NCBI GenBank assembly: GCA_015956445.1
Contig: WIUZ02000001.1
Span: 2,728,001 to 2,792,000, forward strand
Direction: 5' to 3'
Length of the DNA: 64,000 nucleotides
Source of the DNA: Thelephora terrestris
Taxonomy: Eukaryota > Basidiomycota > Agaricomycetes > Thelephorales > Thelephoraceae
Below are positions 37,214 through 47,547 of this stretch, piece after piece (the stretch's first letter is position 1; the number at the start of each line of letters is the position of its first letter). Under the pieces are notes generated by a model. The model was not told the origin of the DNA. It did not search any database and was given only the letters and a program-made list of their open reading frames with translations. The position numbers and the translations under genes are program-made.

Positions 37214-39157
37214 TTACTGTGGCACACTGCCCTCCTCCTCCTCTTCGTAGCGTACGTCAATAGGCCCACCACCCTGCTCGCTCATGGTCTCGTCCTCGCC
37301 GATGTACGGAGAGGCCGACCCGGACATGAGATGAGTGGCGGCCCCAACGAGGATAGGATGGTGCCGGATGACCAGCCTCTCGTCCTCATCCATGACTTCA
37401 GGGGTGCTATACGACTCCCTTGTCTCGCTGTGCAAAGCAAGAGGATGGGGCGCAGGGGTGGAACTATCACCTCTCTCCCCAAACACACTCTCAGCCCTAC
37501 TGTCTCCTCCATCCTTCCTCCCCCTCAACTTTGGACGTTTCGATCTAGCAACGCCCCGCTTGCTTCGGAAAGCACCGCCCCCTCCTTGCTTCCCCGATGG
37601 GTGGTGCTCCAGCAAAATGGGCGTAGAGTCGGGATCCCGAGCGGCTTTGGCAGCGACGTCAACTTCCTCCAATGCGTCTAGCTCCCACTGCTCCTCCATG
37701 AACTCCTTGTATCGTTCACAAAGGGGTCTCCACTTCCTCCCGCTCGCGGATGGTTCTCCCTCGACTTTCACTTCAGGAGCGAGGCCGAGAATTCTATCGA
37801 TGTCATCGCCGGGGTCAAAGTCGAAGTCAGGACCGACGTTGGCTCTCACACGACCATCACCAAACAATGAAATGAAGGGGTAATACCCGAGCGTTCCATC
37901 GTCGTATGGATTCGGTTTTCGTTCCCTAAGCCCTTCTCTGACTTCTGGATTGGTGTGGTGGCTGCGTTTTGACGGGGCGGTGGGTAGACGGCGCAGAGGA
38001 AAATAGGAATAGAGGTCCTGGAAGGCGATACCCTGGCACTCCCCGTTAACGAAGAACGCGATGCACGATTCTGGAAGTGTGGCCAACTGGCGACCAACCG
38101 CAGGCTTCTGGAAACTTGCCGCGCCGACATTACGAGAAACACCCTTCCGAGAACCAGGGGTGTTTTTTACAGTAGCAGATTTACGCGTCGCAGGCCGAGA
38201 GCCGCTGTTAGACGCGTTTCCCATCCCCGCTCCCGCAGCGTCGTCTCCCCCATCACCTGCGCCAGCCTTCTTTTTCGGATTCATCATCTCCACCATTTCC
38301 TTCTCTTGCGGGTATTCCACGCTCTCGAAGTATTCCTGACCCTTGTACTCGATTGCGATGCGCTCGCGTTTCAGATGAGCAGGGTCTTCGGGGTCGTTCC
38401 GGTCCGGTTGTCGTTTAGGAGGAAGAGAGATGTAGAGTCCAACAACGTCCCCGGTGCCGAATGGCTTAGAGTAGGGTTTGAGCCGTGATAGATGGACCTT
38501 GTCTCCGGTCTTATCCCGGATACCATAGGAGTACCCATCCACCCCGACGGGTCCATTGAGAGAAGCCTCCCTCCGCCCAAACCCAAGTCTGACGTGGGCA
38601 CCTTTCGAAGCGATGGTTGAAACCGTACCGTCACCAAGGTCCCCTCCGCCCTCCGAAATCTTAATCTCGAAATACCACTTGCCCTCTCTCAGCGGTGTGT
38701 TGAACCTCGCGGATCTAAACCCTTTATCCCCCGCGATACACAACCCGTCCTGGGAGACCTTCAAAAACGGACTCCGATCAGACCAAGAGACGCGGGCGCT
38801 AGTCGGGGCGTCTTCGATCGTACGGTGTAGGAGTGCGTGACCGGGAGTGGTGAGTCCGGCGGGGATGTAGCGGTACCCTAAACGGTTCGGCGGCACGAGG
38901 TCCGCAAGGAACAGGTCAGGGGAATTTGGTATGGGCGTGAAGGCGGGGTGTCTGGAAATCGTGAGGATGGGTCGTGAACCACGTGGGTCCTCGAGGATGG
39001 GGCCCGGGGAGGGTGAAGCCTCGTGGAAAGCTGCTCCATGCTTTCTCTTTTTCTGAGCTATTTCTCCTGCAGGTGGTGTAGGGTTGTCTTGCATCGGTGG
39101 TGGTGTAAGGGTGTGCGGTGTTCCAGATGAGGAGCCCACAAACATCTCAACGTTCAT
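37214..39157 (-). CDS. BRE2: ASH2-like SPRY protein, COMPASS subunit
   Basis: Single uninterrupted frame of 647 aa. A SPRY domain spans roughly residues 85-490: YRYIPAGLTTPGHALLHRTI, ARVSWSDRSPFLKVSQDGL, FNTPLREGKWYFEIKISEGG, HVRLGFGRREASLNGPVGVD and GYSYGIRDKTGDKVHLSRLK. An acidic/Ser-rich insert and the second half follow (LPESCIAFFVNGECQGIAFQ; GTLGYYPFISLFGDGRVRAN). This order is that of ASH2/Bre2, which with the RbBP5 and WDR5 homologues activates Set1 H3K4 methyltransferase. The N-terminal PHD/winged-helix part of animal ASH2L is absent, as in yeast Bre2. The C-terminal 120 residues are Arg/Lys- and then acid-rich. The gene is intronless although nearly all its neighbours are intron-rich. 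Confidence 0.9.
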   Translation of the reverse strand: MNVEMFVGSSSGTPHTLTPPPMQDNPTPPAGEIAQKKRKHGAAFHEASPSPGPILEDPRGSRPILTISRHPAFTPIPNSPDLFLADLVPPNRLGYRYIPAGLTTPGHALLHRTIEDAPTSARVSWSDRSPFLKVSQDGLCIAGDKGFRSARFNTPLREGKWYFEIKISEGGGDLGDGTVSTIASKGAHVRLGFGRREASLNGPVGVDGYSYGIRDKTGDKVHLSRLKPYSKPFGTGDVVGLYISLPPKRQPDRNDPEDPAHLKRERIAIEYKGQEYFESVEYPQEKEMVEMMNPKKKAGAGDGGDDAAGAGMGNASNSGSRPATRKSATVKNTPGSRKGVSRNVGAASFQKPAVGRQLATLPESCIAFFVNGECQGIAFQDLYSYFPLRRLPTAPSKRSHHTNPEVREGLRERKPNPYDDGTLGYYPFISLFGDGRVRANVGPDFDFDPGDDIDRILGLAPEVKVEGEPSASGRKWRPLCERYKEFMEEQWELDALEEVDVAAKAARDPDSTPILLEHHPSGKQGGGGAFRSKRGVARSKRPKLRGRKDGGDSRAESVFGERGDSSTPAPHPLALHSETRESYSTPEVMDEDERLVIRHHPILVGAATHLMSGSASPYIGEDETMSEQGGGPIDVRYEEEEEGSVPQ

Positions 39158-39408
39158 TGTAGTCGGAGAGAGTGCGAGGTCGAGTTGTTCTAGCCATGCC
39201 CAAGTCTAAGCATTTGAATAAAGTTCCGAAGTGAAGATGCACTGCACGCCAAACCTTTTGTCAAGGAACCGTTGCGAGACTGCCGTCTGGAGAGAAGCAG
39301 GAGGTGGGTGTCAGACAAGTTCACGTGACTGATGGTTAAGGGTCCCGTTCCGCCACTGGCACTTGCCGCCACAAGTCATCCTTTCTCCTCCAACTACAGA
39401 TTGCGGTC
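39158..39408. promoter_or_regulatory. Divergent ASH2-like/E2 promoter
   Basis: The 251 bases between opposed starts hold both promoters. No TATA box is evident and no specific element was identified. Confidence 0.45.
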
Positions 39409-40493
39409 ATGGCTGGAGCGTTAAGGTCTGTGGGCCAGAACCCCTTATCCCAAGCGGTACTGACTGGCGCGATCTGTGTATCTCAGACGAATTCAGAAGG
39501 TCTCCTGACCCTCTCTTCATCCGAGGACGATCGTGGCTCACTGTGATCCTTGCGTCCTAGGAACTGCGAGATCTCCAGAGTAACCCCATCGAGGTGAGCC
39601 AAACCAAAGTTGTATTCATTCACTTGTTTAAAGCCAGCGGCTCTGTCTAGGGCCTCTCAGTCACACACGATGATGCCACCCTTTTCAACTGGAAATGCAC
39701 AATCAAAGCGGCCGTAAGTCCACCACCCCTCCACCACCCTAGAATCACCTCACACCCGCCACTCACCGGCACGATTACCAGTCAGACAGCCCATACAAAG
39801 GCGGAACATTTCACTTCAACCTTGATCTGCCCGAGAACTTCCCATTCAAAGCACCTTCGGTAATACGAGTTCCAGACTCTTCCAGCGCAACGTCTTTGTG
39901 ACATCATATACTCACGCTTATCTTTGCTTCCGCTTCGTTTCTTCCCAATCCTGTTTACCGGACTGCATCGATCCCCCCGGTTTGCCTTATCTGCCGTCAT
40001 CCGCAGGTGAAGTTCACGACGAAGATCTACCACCCTGGGATCAATGAGGAAGGGCACATTTGTGTCCCTGTCCTCCGCGACCAGGTATGGACACCCTCCT
40101 TATCTCGCGGAGCTCTCATTTCACTTCCGCACTCATGAATGAAACACCATGCTGACTGCAAACACCGATCGCGGACAATACAGTGGAAGCCAACTGTATC
40201 TCTGAGTTCCGGTGGGTGCATTCACGATGCTTTTTGACCTGCATACGTCAGAGCGCGCTGACTTGTCGGCCGACGCGCCGCCCTTGACAGTGCTAATCAC
40301 AATTCAAGATAAACTCAATAACCCTTCCCCTGACGACCCTTTTGAGCCGGAAATCGCCGGGTTATTGAAGAACGACAAGGCGAAGTTTTTAACTACTGCC
40401 AAAGAGTGGACCAAGAAGTGCGTCATAGATTCGTCCGCTGTCGAATCGGAAAAATTACTGACGCAACCCCTCGAGATACGCGACATGAATTGA
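39409..40493 (+). CDS. Ubiquitin-conjugating enzyme E2, UBE2L3-like
   Basis: Eight exons: 39409..39425, 39487..39499 (13 nt), 39561..39593, 39651..39713, 39782..39859, 40007..40084, 40184..40211 and 40291..40493, giving 170 aa. The UBC fold starts [20 protein letters not shown] and continues [20 protein letters not shown] and [20 protein letters not shown]. The active-site segment is [18 protein letters not shown] with Cys87. The helices [20 protein letters not shown] and [14 protein letters not shown] follow, plus a 25-residue C-terminal tail. It resembles UBE2L3/UbcH7, which works with HECT and RBR ligases. The canonical HPN tripeptide is HPG here. The two minute first exons are needed for the N-terminal helix. 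The gene is convergent with NTAQ1. Confidence 0.93.
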
Positions 40494-40749
40494 TTGCTTC
40501 CGTCGTTTCCGATGAAGAAGATAAGGAATAGTGAGAGTTTTGAATGAAAACGGCGCGCCCGCAACACGCGCAAACGTGCACACAACTACGTCGGGCTCTT
40601 AACAATGTACGAATATGATCTCATTTTATTTTTCATATCACCACGATATATGGGTTGGACACACGCACGACTACACGTGGGGGTCTCGAACTATAGTTGG
40701 ACAACAAACAACGACCATACCAGATACGTACAGCTCATACTTTAGCACC

Positions 40750-42141
40750 CTAATCCCGAGAGGCTATCCATATCATGAACTCTTGGAGATTCACGACGAC
40801 CCCAAAACCGTTCGGGTTGTTCATATCAACGAAGTCGGTCATCAAGTTGTGGGCGATGCCATTCTCCGTTGCCCGGGGACCAGCGATAGGCGGATATAGC
40901 GGCGGAGCGGCTTGGTAGACGACAGAGGCCGGAGGGTTCTGGACCTCAATAGCTTCCTCAGCCATCGATGATTCAGCCGTCTCCGATGCTGGAACAACCT
41001 TTCCATTTCGTCAGCGATTGAACGGAAACAATTGCTAGGGGGTGGCACTGAAGTGTTGATTGAATGGGAAGGTCTCCGGAGGGAGGATAGATGCGGTAAT
41101 GACGCACTGAACGCATAGCGTTCCATCCCGAGCGAGAGAAGACAAATGAATGGGTCGCACGGAGGGTCTATGGCTGCGGCTGCAGCGATGTTACCTTGTT
41201 CTTATCTGGAAGAGACGGAGAGAATTGGTGGGAACCGAAATGGCTCACCATGTGCGATCTATCGGAAGCAAAATTCGCGATGAAAACGTCTCCAGGGACG
41301 ATCCTAAATAAGCTATAGATTCGCGCTCTCTTTCCGTATCAATTCACGACGGAGATTAAAACCAGACAAGGAAAGCAAATAAGAGGGTTGCGCTAGATGA
41401 CGTATATGCTTACCTGTGAAAGTTTGCGTCTAGACCTGATAAGTCTGAGATATACGGGAACGTTCGTTTCAGATAATCTGCAACCGCGCGCGAGATGCGG
41501 AGAAGCGGATGGACGAGAGAAATGGGAAAACATCAATCAGTTTCAATCGAGAAGATTAGAGGTTAGTCCGACGGTTGGGGGGCCGCAAACACCACACGGC
41601 CGGGCGTGAGGCGATGTTTGGGGACCTGGGGTTGCCCAGGGGAGAGAGAGCACTCGGTAAAACAAATACCCACGTTGCGCGTCATAGGGAAGGTCAAGGG
41701 TGGTATCAAAATCGTAGATCAAGCTACCGGTGCGGATACTTAGTACGCCATTCAACGTGTCGTCGTCTTCATCGGATAACACAGGCCGGAGGACGAGAAC
41801 AACGTGATAATCCCACACGACCGGGAACCCTTCCTCACATGCCGCTTGCTGGCTCCATAGGGCGACCTGGGTGAATAGAGTGGAGTTTTAGACGCATCAG
41901 CGGGGGGGAGGAGGGGTGCTAGCGGAGGAGCAAGATGGCCCCAACACCGCAGAAGCGCTGGAGGGTCACTTGCCGTTTTGGTCTGATTCGAGGTGAAAAC
42001 CACGCTGAGATCCCACGATGCGCGAAAATCAGGCATATCCAGGAACGATGCGGCGAGGCGATAGATGTTCTCCTCGCAATAACAACTGGCGTATGACGCG
42101 TGTGGGGGCACGGGTGGATATGAAACGGATTCGGACAACAT
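40750..42141 (-). CDS. NTAQ1: Protein N-terminal glutamine amidohydrolase NTAQ1
   Basis: Five exons on the minus strand: 41974..42141, 41674..41866, 41414..41477, 41249..41303 and 40750..40998, giving 242 aa. The catalytic triad by family comparison is Cys22 (ASYASCYCEENIYRLA), His77 (VVWDYHVVLVLRP) and Asp108 (SLIYDFDTTLDLPY). Downstream are PGDVFIANFASDRSHM and YPPIAGPRATENGIAHNLM with the final VVNLQEFMIW. The enzyme converts N-terminal Gln to Glu, feeding the Arg/N-degron pathway; it acts in cytosol and nucleus. Intron 1 (41867..41973) uses a GC donor with perfect GCAAGT consensus. An acidic insert (LSDEDDDTLNG) lies between His and Asp. All phases close. The start at 42141 is the first ATG in frame before the Cys motif. 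Confidence 0.93.
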
Positions 42142-42671
42142 TCGTCGTCTGGGGGCGGCGGTCCCCAAGGAACCTCCGTATTGCGGCCGAGCTCTATCCC
42201 AAACAAAGAAAATTGCAAGGGCAAAACTGTTACAATGAAGAGCAACCAGACGATGATTAGTTTCAGCAGATCTCGGAGATGGCAACCAATGCGGGAAAGG
42301 TCGGACGATCGTGCGATTGGATTGCGGGGAAGGAAATTTCAACCGATTGACGCTAAGCTGCAAGATTCGGTGAGCAAGGAAAAGACCGTGATCCGCGCTA
42401 AGAGCAACCGAAATGGGTCAAGTGCCAGGGACCTCCAGACGAAACGCAGTACCAGCGACTCGAAATCTTTTTCCAGAACGAGCTACTTATCTTTGAGCAA
42501 CAAAACGCGTGGATCAGGGCACCGTGCATCGTGGCGAAGAGTGTTGGCCTCTGGGAACCGATTAGATAGAAGGATTACGCCTCGAGACTGCAGAGTCACA
42601 TTAAAAGTTGCCAATGGGTAGGCTGATCATGAAATCCGCATTGAACAGGCTCTAGGCATGAACCGGACGTT
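42142..42671. other. Intergenic with open frames on both strands
   Basis: The plus frame 42181..42621 is open for 146 codons, and the minus strand is open over 41752..42363 as an extension of the NTAQ1 frame. Neither shows a recognised family. This is the NTAQ1 promoter and leader side. Confidence 0.45.
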
Positions 42672-43047
42672 TTAGCCATCTAGATCCCGCAACGAGGCTG
42701 CATCAAGGTTATTCGCTTCAGAGGATAGATATGAATCTTCATTGAGTTCCCGGTAGTCTCTGTCTTTCCTAACCTCGGCTGAGAGATATGCGTAGGCGAA
42801 GGACGGGTCCCCGTGGCCCGATAGCAACCCGGGGCGGGAACCACCACCACCCGAGAGAACCCATAGACGTCACAGCCGTTGTTAGAATTTCTCCGAGACT
42901 CACAGCCAAACGGAACACTCGGAATGAAGAAGATGCAAGATCAATTACCCTCTGGTAGATATGCGGTACTAATTTTACAATGATGTATGGATAGTTAGCT
43001 AAAATACTGCGCTCCCAGGAGCCCAAACAACCCAATCCACGCTCCAT
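42672..43047 (-). CDS. Possible small gene, structure unresolved
   Basis: A minus-strand frame ending at 42672 reads SAEVRKDRDYRELNEDSYLS, SEANNLDAASLRDLDG and then a stop, which looks like a genuine acidic C-terminus. Upstream, an ATG at 43047 begins another frame (MERGLGCLGSWERS) that overlaps, in a different frame, a hydrophobic stretch (DDDDDGAWIGLFGLLGAQ). I could not connect these with consistent splice sites, because no AG acceptor keeps the frame before 42770. It may be a short membrane-associated protein, or noncoding sequence with chance open frames. Coordinates cover only the segment discussed. Confidence 0.28.
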
Positions 43048-43364
43048 CGTCGTCGTCGTCGTAGGGTTCGTAGAAAGAAAAAGACCCGAAGGCCGAAGGT
43101 AGAACTATATGCAAGTGAGAAAGAAACGGATGCGGGGATGTCACAAGATGATCGAGAATGCGTTTTGCCGAGGGTCACCACCGCTTCAACACTGGAGCGG
43201 TGGCTCGGAGGGGTGAGGGAGGGAGTGATGGGGAGACTAGAGGATGAAACGATTGTCAGTAAATGCGGGGTATCTTGGAGATGGATGAGGAAACACTGAC
43301 TGTTGTGGGTATTTGAATTAGGCGTGTCGGATCAGGGAACTGGATTTCACATGGTGGGCGAGGT
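43048..43364. other. Intergenic, 3' flank of small unknown gene
   Basis: No clear gene is seen. The segment includes a (GAC)n-type run near 43047-43062 and G-rich stretches near 43200-43230. Confidence 0.4.
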
Positions 43365-43787
43365 TCACGACGAAGGATAACTGTCTTGCTTGACGTCAAG
43401 GCCAAGGGCAACGTGGCCCAGAGCTTGCGTCAGCTTCTTCCTCAATAGAATCTCTTCTAGCTCTGGGGAAGATCGGTCTTGTTGGAAGCGGGTGAAGATC
43501 GGTTTTGGGTATCCCTGGCGGGTCGAGTGAGACTGCTGCTGAGCGTTCACCAACGTGATGGGCCGTCTGGGCTCTGGAGAGTGGATGGTGTTGTTGGTAT
43601 ACGACGATTGTCTGGGGCTCTGCATGTGAGAAGGAGTGCCCGTGGTGTATTGGGTGGCGGATGATGGGATCGGCAGCGGGTATTGGGATGGCATTGCGGG
43701 AGGCGGGTAACGGTCAATGACATTGTTGTTGGTGAACGGGTGGGTGGTGAACGGGTTGAACTCGTTGAGAGTGGAAGATTGAGCCAT
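43365..43787 (-). CDS. Small unknown protein
   Basis: Uninterrupted 140-aa frame starting MAQSSTLNEFNPFTTHPFTN at 43787. The N-terminal two thirds are low-complexity (Pro, Ser, Thr, Asn, Gln) and probably disordered. The C-terminal 45 residues look ordered: FTRFQQDRSSPELEEILLRK then KLTQALGHVALGLDVKQ, likely one or two helices. There is no signal peptide or membrane segment. I do not recognise a family. The NEFNPF start and an ordered C-terminal helix suggest a short linear-motif protein, but no function can be assigned. The frame is open upstream of the ATG, so the start is a choice. Confidence 0.5.
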   Translation of the reverse strand: MAQSSTLNEFNPFTTHPFTNNNVIDRYPPPAMPSQYPLPIPSSATQYTTGTPSHMQSPRQSSYTNNTIHSPEPRRPITLVNAQQQSHSTRQGYPKPIFTRFQQDRSSPELEEILLRKKLTQALGHVALGLDVKQDSYPSS

Positions 43788-45909
43788 TGCAAGGGTGTTT
43801 GGAGGTGGGGAGGGTGGATGTGTGTGAGGGGCTGTTGAAGGATGCTCGAACCAAATTCCCTGGCTGCCCTTTATAGGCGGGACGCACGGAAAAGACCGAA
43901 GTGAACGCCGGGGGTGGTGGATGGACCTTTCCGCGAGAGAGCGAATGATGTTAAGCGAACCCATTGTTCCGGTGCAAAAGGGTAAACCACCCCCCTTCGT
44001 TCGCGCTAAACCGGAGCAGCCGGGCCTGGGCATAGGAAAGAGGGGAAGATCCGTTCTGAGTAGATCTTCCCCCTTCTGTGGCTGGCAAGAAACATCACAT
44101 GGGGCCCACGCTCCCTCTCTCGTCATCCTTTTCAGATTTCATTTCCAAGGCGCGAAAACTTCTCAGTGGGATAGATACGCGTTATAGTCCTCGAATAAAA
44201 AACTTTGCGAAGGAGGGTGTGGGGGCTGGACCATCCCCCTCCGAGGATCCTTCGTTCATAGGATCGCCGTCCGGGTTTTTGGGCCATGGAAAAATCTGTT
44301 TCGACCCGAGATCGGTGGGCGGTCCGACGAGGGAGAGAGAGAGGCGACCGCTTGTGTCTCCATAAGTCTCACCGTTTCTTTTTCCATTTTACCCCACTAG
44401 CACCATTTCCCTCGCGCGCTTCGATGCGGGGTACTTATTGCGAACTGAAAGCAACGTAAAACGATACAAGCGACCAGGACGCCGTCCAATTGACACATCC
44501 AAAGCTCCGGTCGATAACACGCTGTCTTTACCCTCTCGTACGGCATGCCTCGTTGAAGAATACCAACGTTAACCCACGGTTGATCATCACCACGTCCTCT
44601 AATGGTCCCGCACACTCCTTTACGTCGATTTTACGACATACGGCCCGAAAGCACATACATACGACCCCCACAGAAACTCTCTTTACCCTCTCAGATCTCA
44701 ATGACGGTCAACCCCCCCTTTCAATTGTCCGATGAACCCGACCTTGTCTATTCACTTGCTAAGTCCCATCAGTCCGGGGCTACACAATGACGGATGGATC
44801 AAGAACGGCTTCGAGCGTTGCAATCCATTTGTTGGCGTCAACGTTGCATGAATTTTGATGCGAGTCGATACCACTCTTGTAACTGAGACCGGAACACATA
44901 AAAATCGGGCCAAATAGGTGGGCACTGCTTGCCAATTATCGACAATGCACATATCTCATAAGACCAGAAGGCCAGAGAAACTCCAGAGATAACGAGTACC
45001 TGTTATCTTAAAAGCTTTACACGCGATCACGCCCACCTCGCGGTCCGCCCGCTAGGGCATAATTGGTACTCGTGAGGTTGTTCCTTAGTCGGTGAGTAAA
45101 ATGTAGAGCGGGGTTGCAGGGAAGTATACATCCGCCTAACGATCACGGAGAACACTCGTCGATGGCCGCATCGTCCCGGTGGGAATACGAGGGCACATTC
45201 GAGCACCAGGCCAACGCAAGGTGAGGGAGTAAGAACTTATACAAGTATCCACTTACAGTGTCGAAGATGGAGCGGAAGGAGCGGCACCACTCCGACAACA
45301 TGACAAGGATGAAGTCCTAGGAGGCAAAAGGTCTGCTGACCTGGGCAAAGTCGAACATCATTGATTGAATGCCATAACATGAGAAAGGAGGCGCAGACAC
45401 CCACACCAACAAAAACGTTGGATAACGCATTTCCCAGGGAAACGCGCGTGGAAGGTCAAAGGGTTTGACTGTACGTTGTCGTGAAGGTTTGGAAAGCGAA
45501 TTCTTGATTACGAGTGGAATGAAAGGTGAAACGTTCGACCGTCTCGTCATAACTAACGCCTCTGAGTACGGTCATGAGATCATTGCTCGTTTGATAAGGG
45601 TAGAAAGGAACGGGAAGGGGGCATGGGCATTTGTGATTGGGGGAGCCCGTTCGGATGAAATCCAAGTCCCAGATTGGGCCCGCTCCTCTGCTGCTGAATA
45701 TCTGGTTGTGTACCCCAAGCGTATGTCGTCGTCGACGTAGCACTCGTAGAACAAGACGAGGCTGGGATCGAGGAAAGACGGTAGCGAATGAAAAAGAGGC
45801 GTTTATTTTTTTTTGAGACCCTCGCCACCCCCCTCGTCACGCTTCCACCGCCGCCTTGTCCCTTTCATCGCTCCCTGCCCCCAACATCCTCACCAACCCA
45901 AAATCCACG
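43788..45909. other. 2.1-kb region with only weak coding signal
   Basis: The left half (43788-45150) shows only short frames on both strands. Around 45190-45800 the minus strand has protein-like pieces described separately. The right end is the BTB-gene promoter, with a T9 run near 45810. Confidence 0.45.
45190..45800 (-). CDS. Possible small gene, unresolved
   Basis: Minus-strand pieces look coding: PDIQQQRSGPNLGLGFHPNG (around 45710-45640), MTVLRGVSYDETVERFTFHS (45574 downward) and MRYPTFLLVWVSAPPFSCYG (near 45430). There is also a segment DFILVMLSEWCRSFRSIFDT at about 45314-45258 bounded by AG and GTAAGT. I could not join them into one frame with normal introns, and the plus strand is also open over 45465..45740. 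Treat this as a candidate locus only. Confidence 0.25.
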
Positions 45910-47547
45910 ATGGCGACAACGCAGACCAACGGCCACGCCAGCTCCTCTACGATGTCCCCAGAACCTCGCGATAGTTTCTTGAACGGCTCATCTGCGAACG
46001 GGAGCCAATACGGAGGTGAAAACGGGTATCATCGGTAAGTTTCAAACGAGGGACCATAAAAGAAATAAGTTCCCTGTTCTGCCTTTCGGGATTTTTCTCG
46101 CGCCGCTGCGCGTTGCACGATTCCCCAAGCCCATATTTGGTTTCGGTGTGGCTATGCCCCCTGCGGTGGCAGTCTACGTTGGATGTGTGTCTTGCTGTGT
46201 GGCACGCACCTCACCCTCCCCTGACCTCGAGGCCACCGATGACTCGGAACGCGCCCTGCCACCCCTCCTCTTACGCCGTTTTGACGACATTCATTTCACA
46301 GAGCCTCCTTCCAAGCCCAAACGGACGCCATTGTAAATCACTTGTACCACACAGGCTTCCAAAACGGCGTAAGTCCCTCTCACGTTTTCTCCTATATATT
46401 TCACATTATCATTCGCGTGGTACTCACGTGAACCTCGCTCTATAGAACTATGCCGACACGGTATTAGTGAGTCTCCGAGTCCTAGATACAACTCCCGAGC
46501 GTTTACGAACGAGAACATCAGCATGTCTTCCAACATACATACGGCCTTCATGCCATAATACTCTCCCGCTCCCCTTTCCTGGCGCACTTGATGTCCACAG
46601 CCCCTACTACAGGCGGACAAAGAGTAGTCTATGTGCCACTAGATCACGAGCCTGAGGTTACCCAAGAGGTATTATTCCGCTCTGTTTATCGTCGTGTATC
46701 TGTTCTCATGCTATCCTTTCTAGGGCTTCGCTATCGGTACCTTTCATTTTGAATCCATTGAATGCAGCTGATCTGATCATCTTCCCTTCTGCTTTTCCCA
46801 GCGCTTGGCTACCTATACTCTCCGGTTTCTCTCAATCTCATCCGGCCTGAGAACGCCCGGGGAGTGTTAGCGGCCGGTTGCTTACTTGGGGGGATGCATG
46901 AGTTGTGTGAACACGCTTATGAGGCTTGCCGGCAGTCGATTACTCAAACGAGCGTGCATGAATGGCTCGAGTTCGTCGAGTCGGTCAGCTACACATCACC
47001 CCAAAACGGATCTGGTTCCCCACAGGTAAACGTACAGTCCATCACGTCTACGACAAGCGTGTTTGGTCCGTACGCACAGAGATTACGAGATGATGTGTTG
47101 GAATACCTGGTGGTGACTCTACCCGCCGCGCTTAATATCCTCCAACGTGGCCCGGCCAACGGAACTGTTTCACCTTCCCCAGAGCCACACTCGCCGTCGT
47201 CTCAGCACGGTTCGGGACGCGATACGTTGCTGGACATATTCTCGCGCGTGCCATTTGATTTGTTCAAGGCCGCGGTGGAGTCCCCGTCCTTCCAGATCGG
47301 TAAGCGCTTGTTTATCGCGGTTGGACACATCATGAAACCGATCACTGTCGTAGGCTCGGACCAAGCTCGCTTCAAGTTTGCCAAGGACGCGATCGAGGTG
47401 AGGAAGAAGGCAGGGATCTCACGTGGGACGGGAGCAGAAGAGACGGTGGTATTGGCGTTCGGGGGAGGTAATGGAACGGTTGGTGGAAGCGCGGTGCATA
47501 TTACGCGCAAGTTGCGCAAAAAGCCACTGTGGAAGATCAACGCGTGA
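45910..47547 (+). CDS. BTB/POZ-like domain protein
   Basis: Six exons: 45910..46034, 46302..46368, 46446..46466, 46522..46668, 46724..46736 (13 nt) and 46802..47547, giving 372 aa. After a disordered Ser/Gly/Asn-rich start, a BTB-type fold follows. It shows QTDAIVNHLYHTGFQNGNYA, DTVLHVFQHTYGLHAIILSR, SPFLAHLMSTAP, GFAIALGYLYSPVSLNLIRP and ENARGVLAAGCLLGGMHELC. A C-terminal BACK-like helical region reads LRDDVLEYLVVTLPAALNIL and IFSRVPFDLFKAAVESPSFQ. BTB proteins often dimerise and serve as CUL3 adaptors or scaffolds; the role here is unknown. Every exon keeps phase. The long first intron (46035..46301, 267 nt) is atypical for this window. Confidence 0.8.

Noticed and set aside
37335-37883. 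A 182-codon plus-strand frame
   Set aside because: It runs antisense to the ASH2-like coding sequence and its translation is a low-complexity shadow with no domain.
42181-42621. A 146-codon plus-strand frame as an independent gene
   Set aside because: Ser/Arg-rich translation without recognisable features, no supporting start context or splice joins; possibly a shadow of leader sequence on the other strand.
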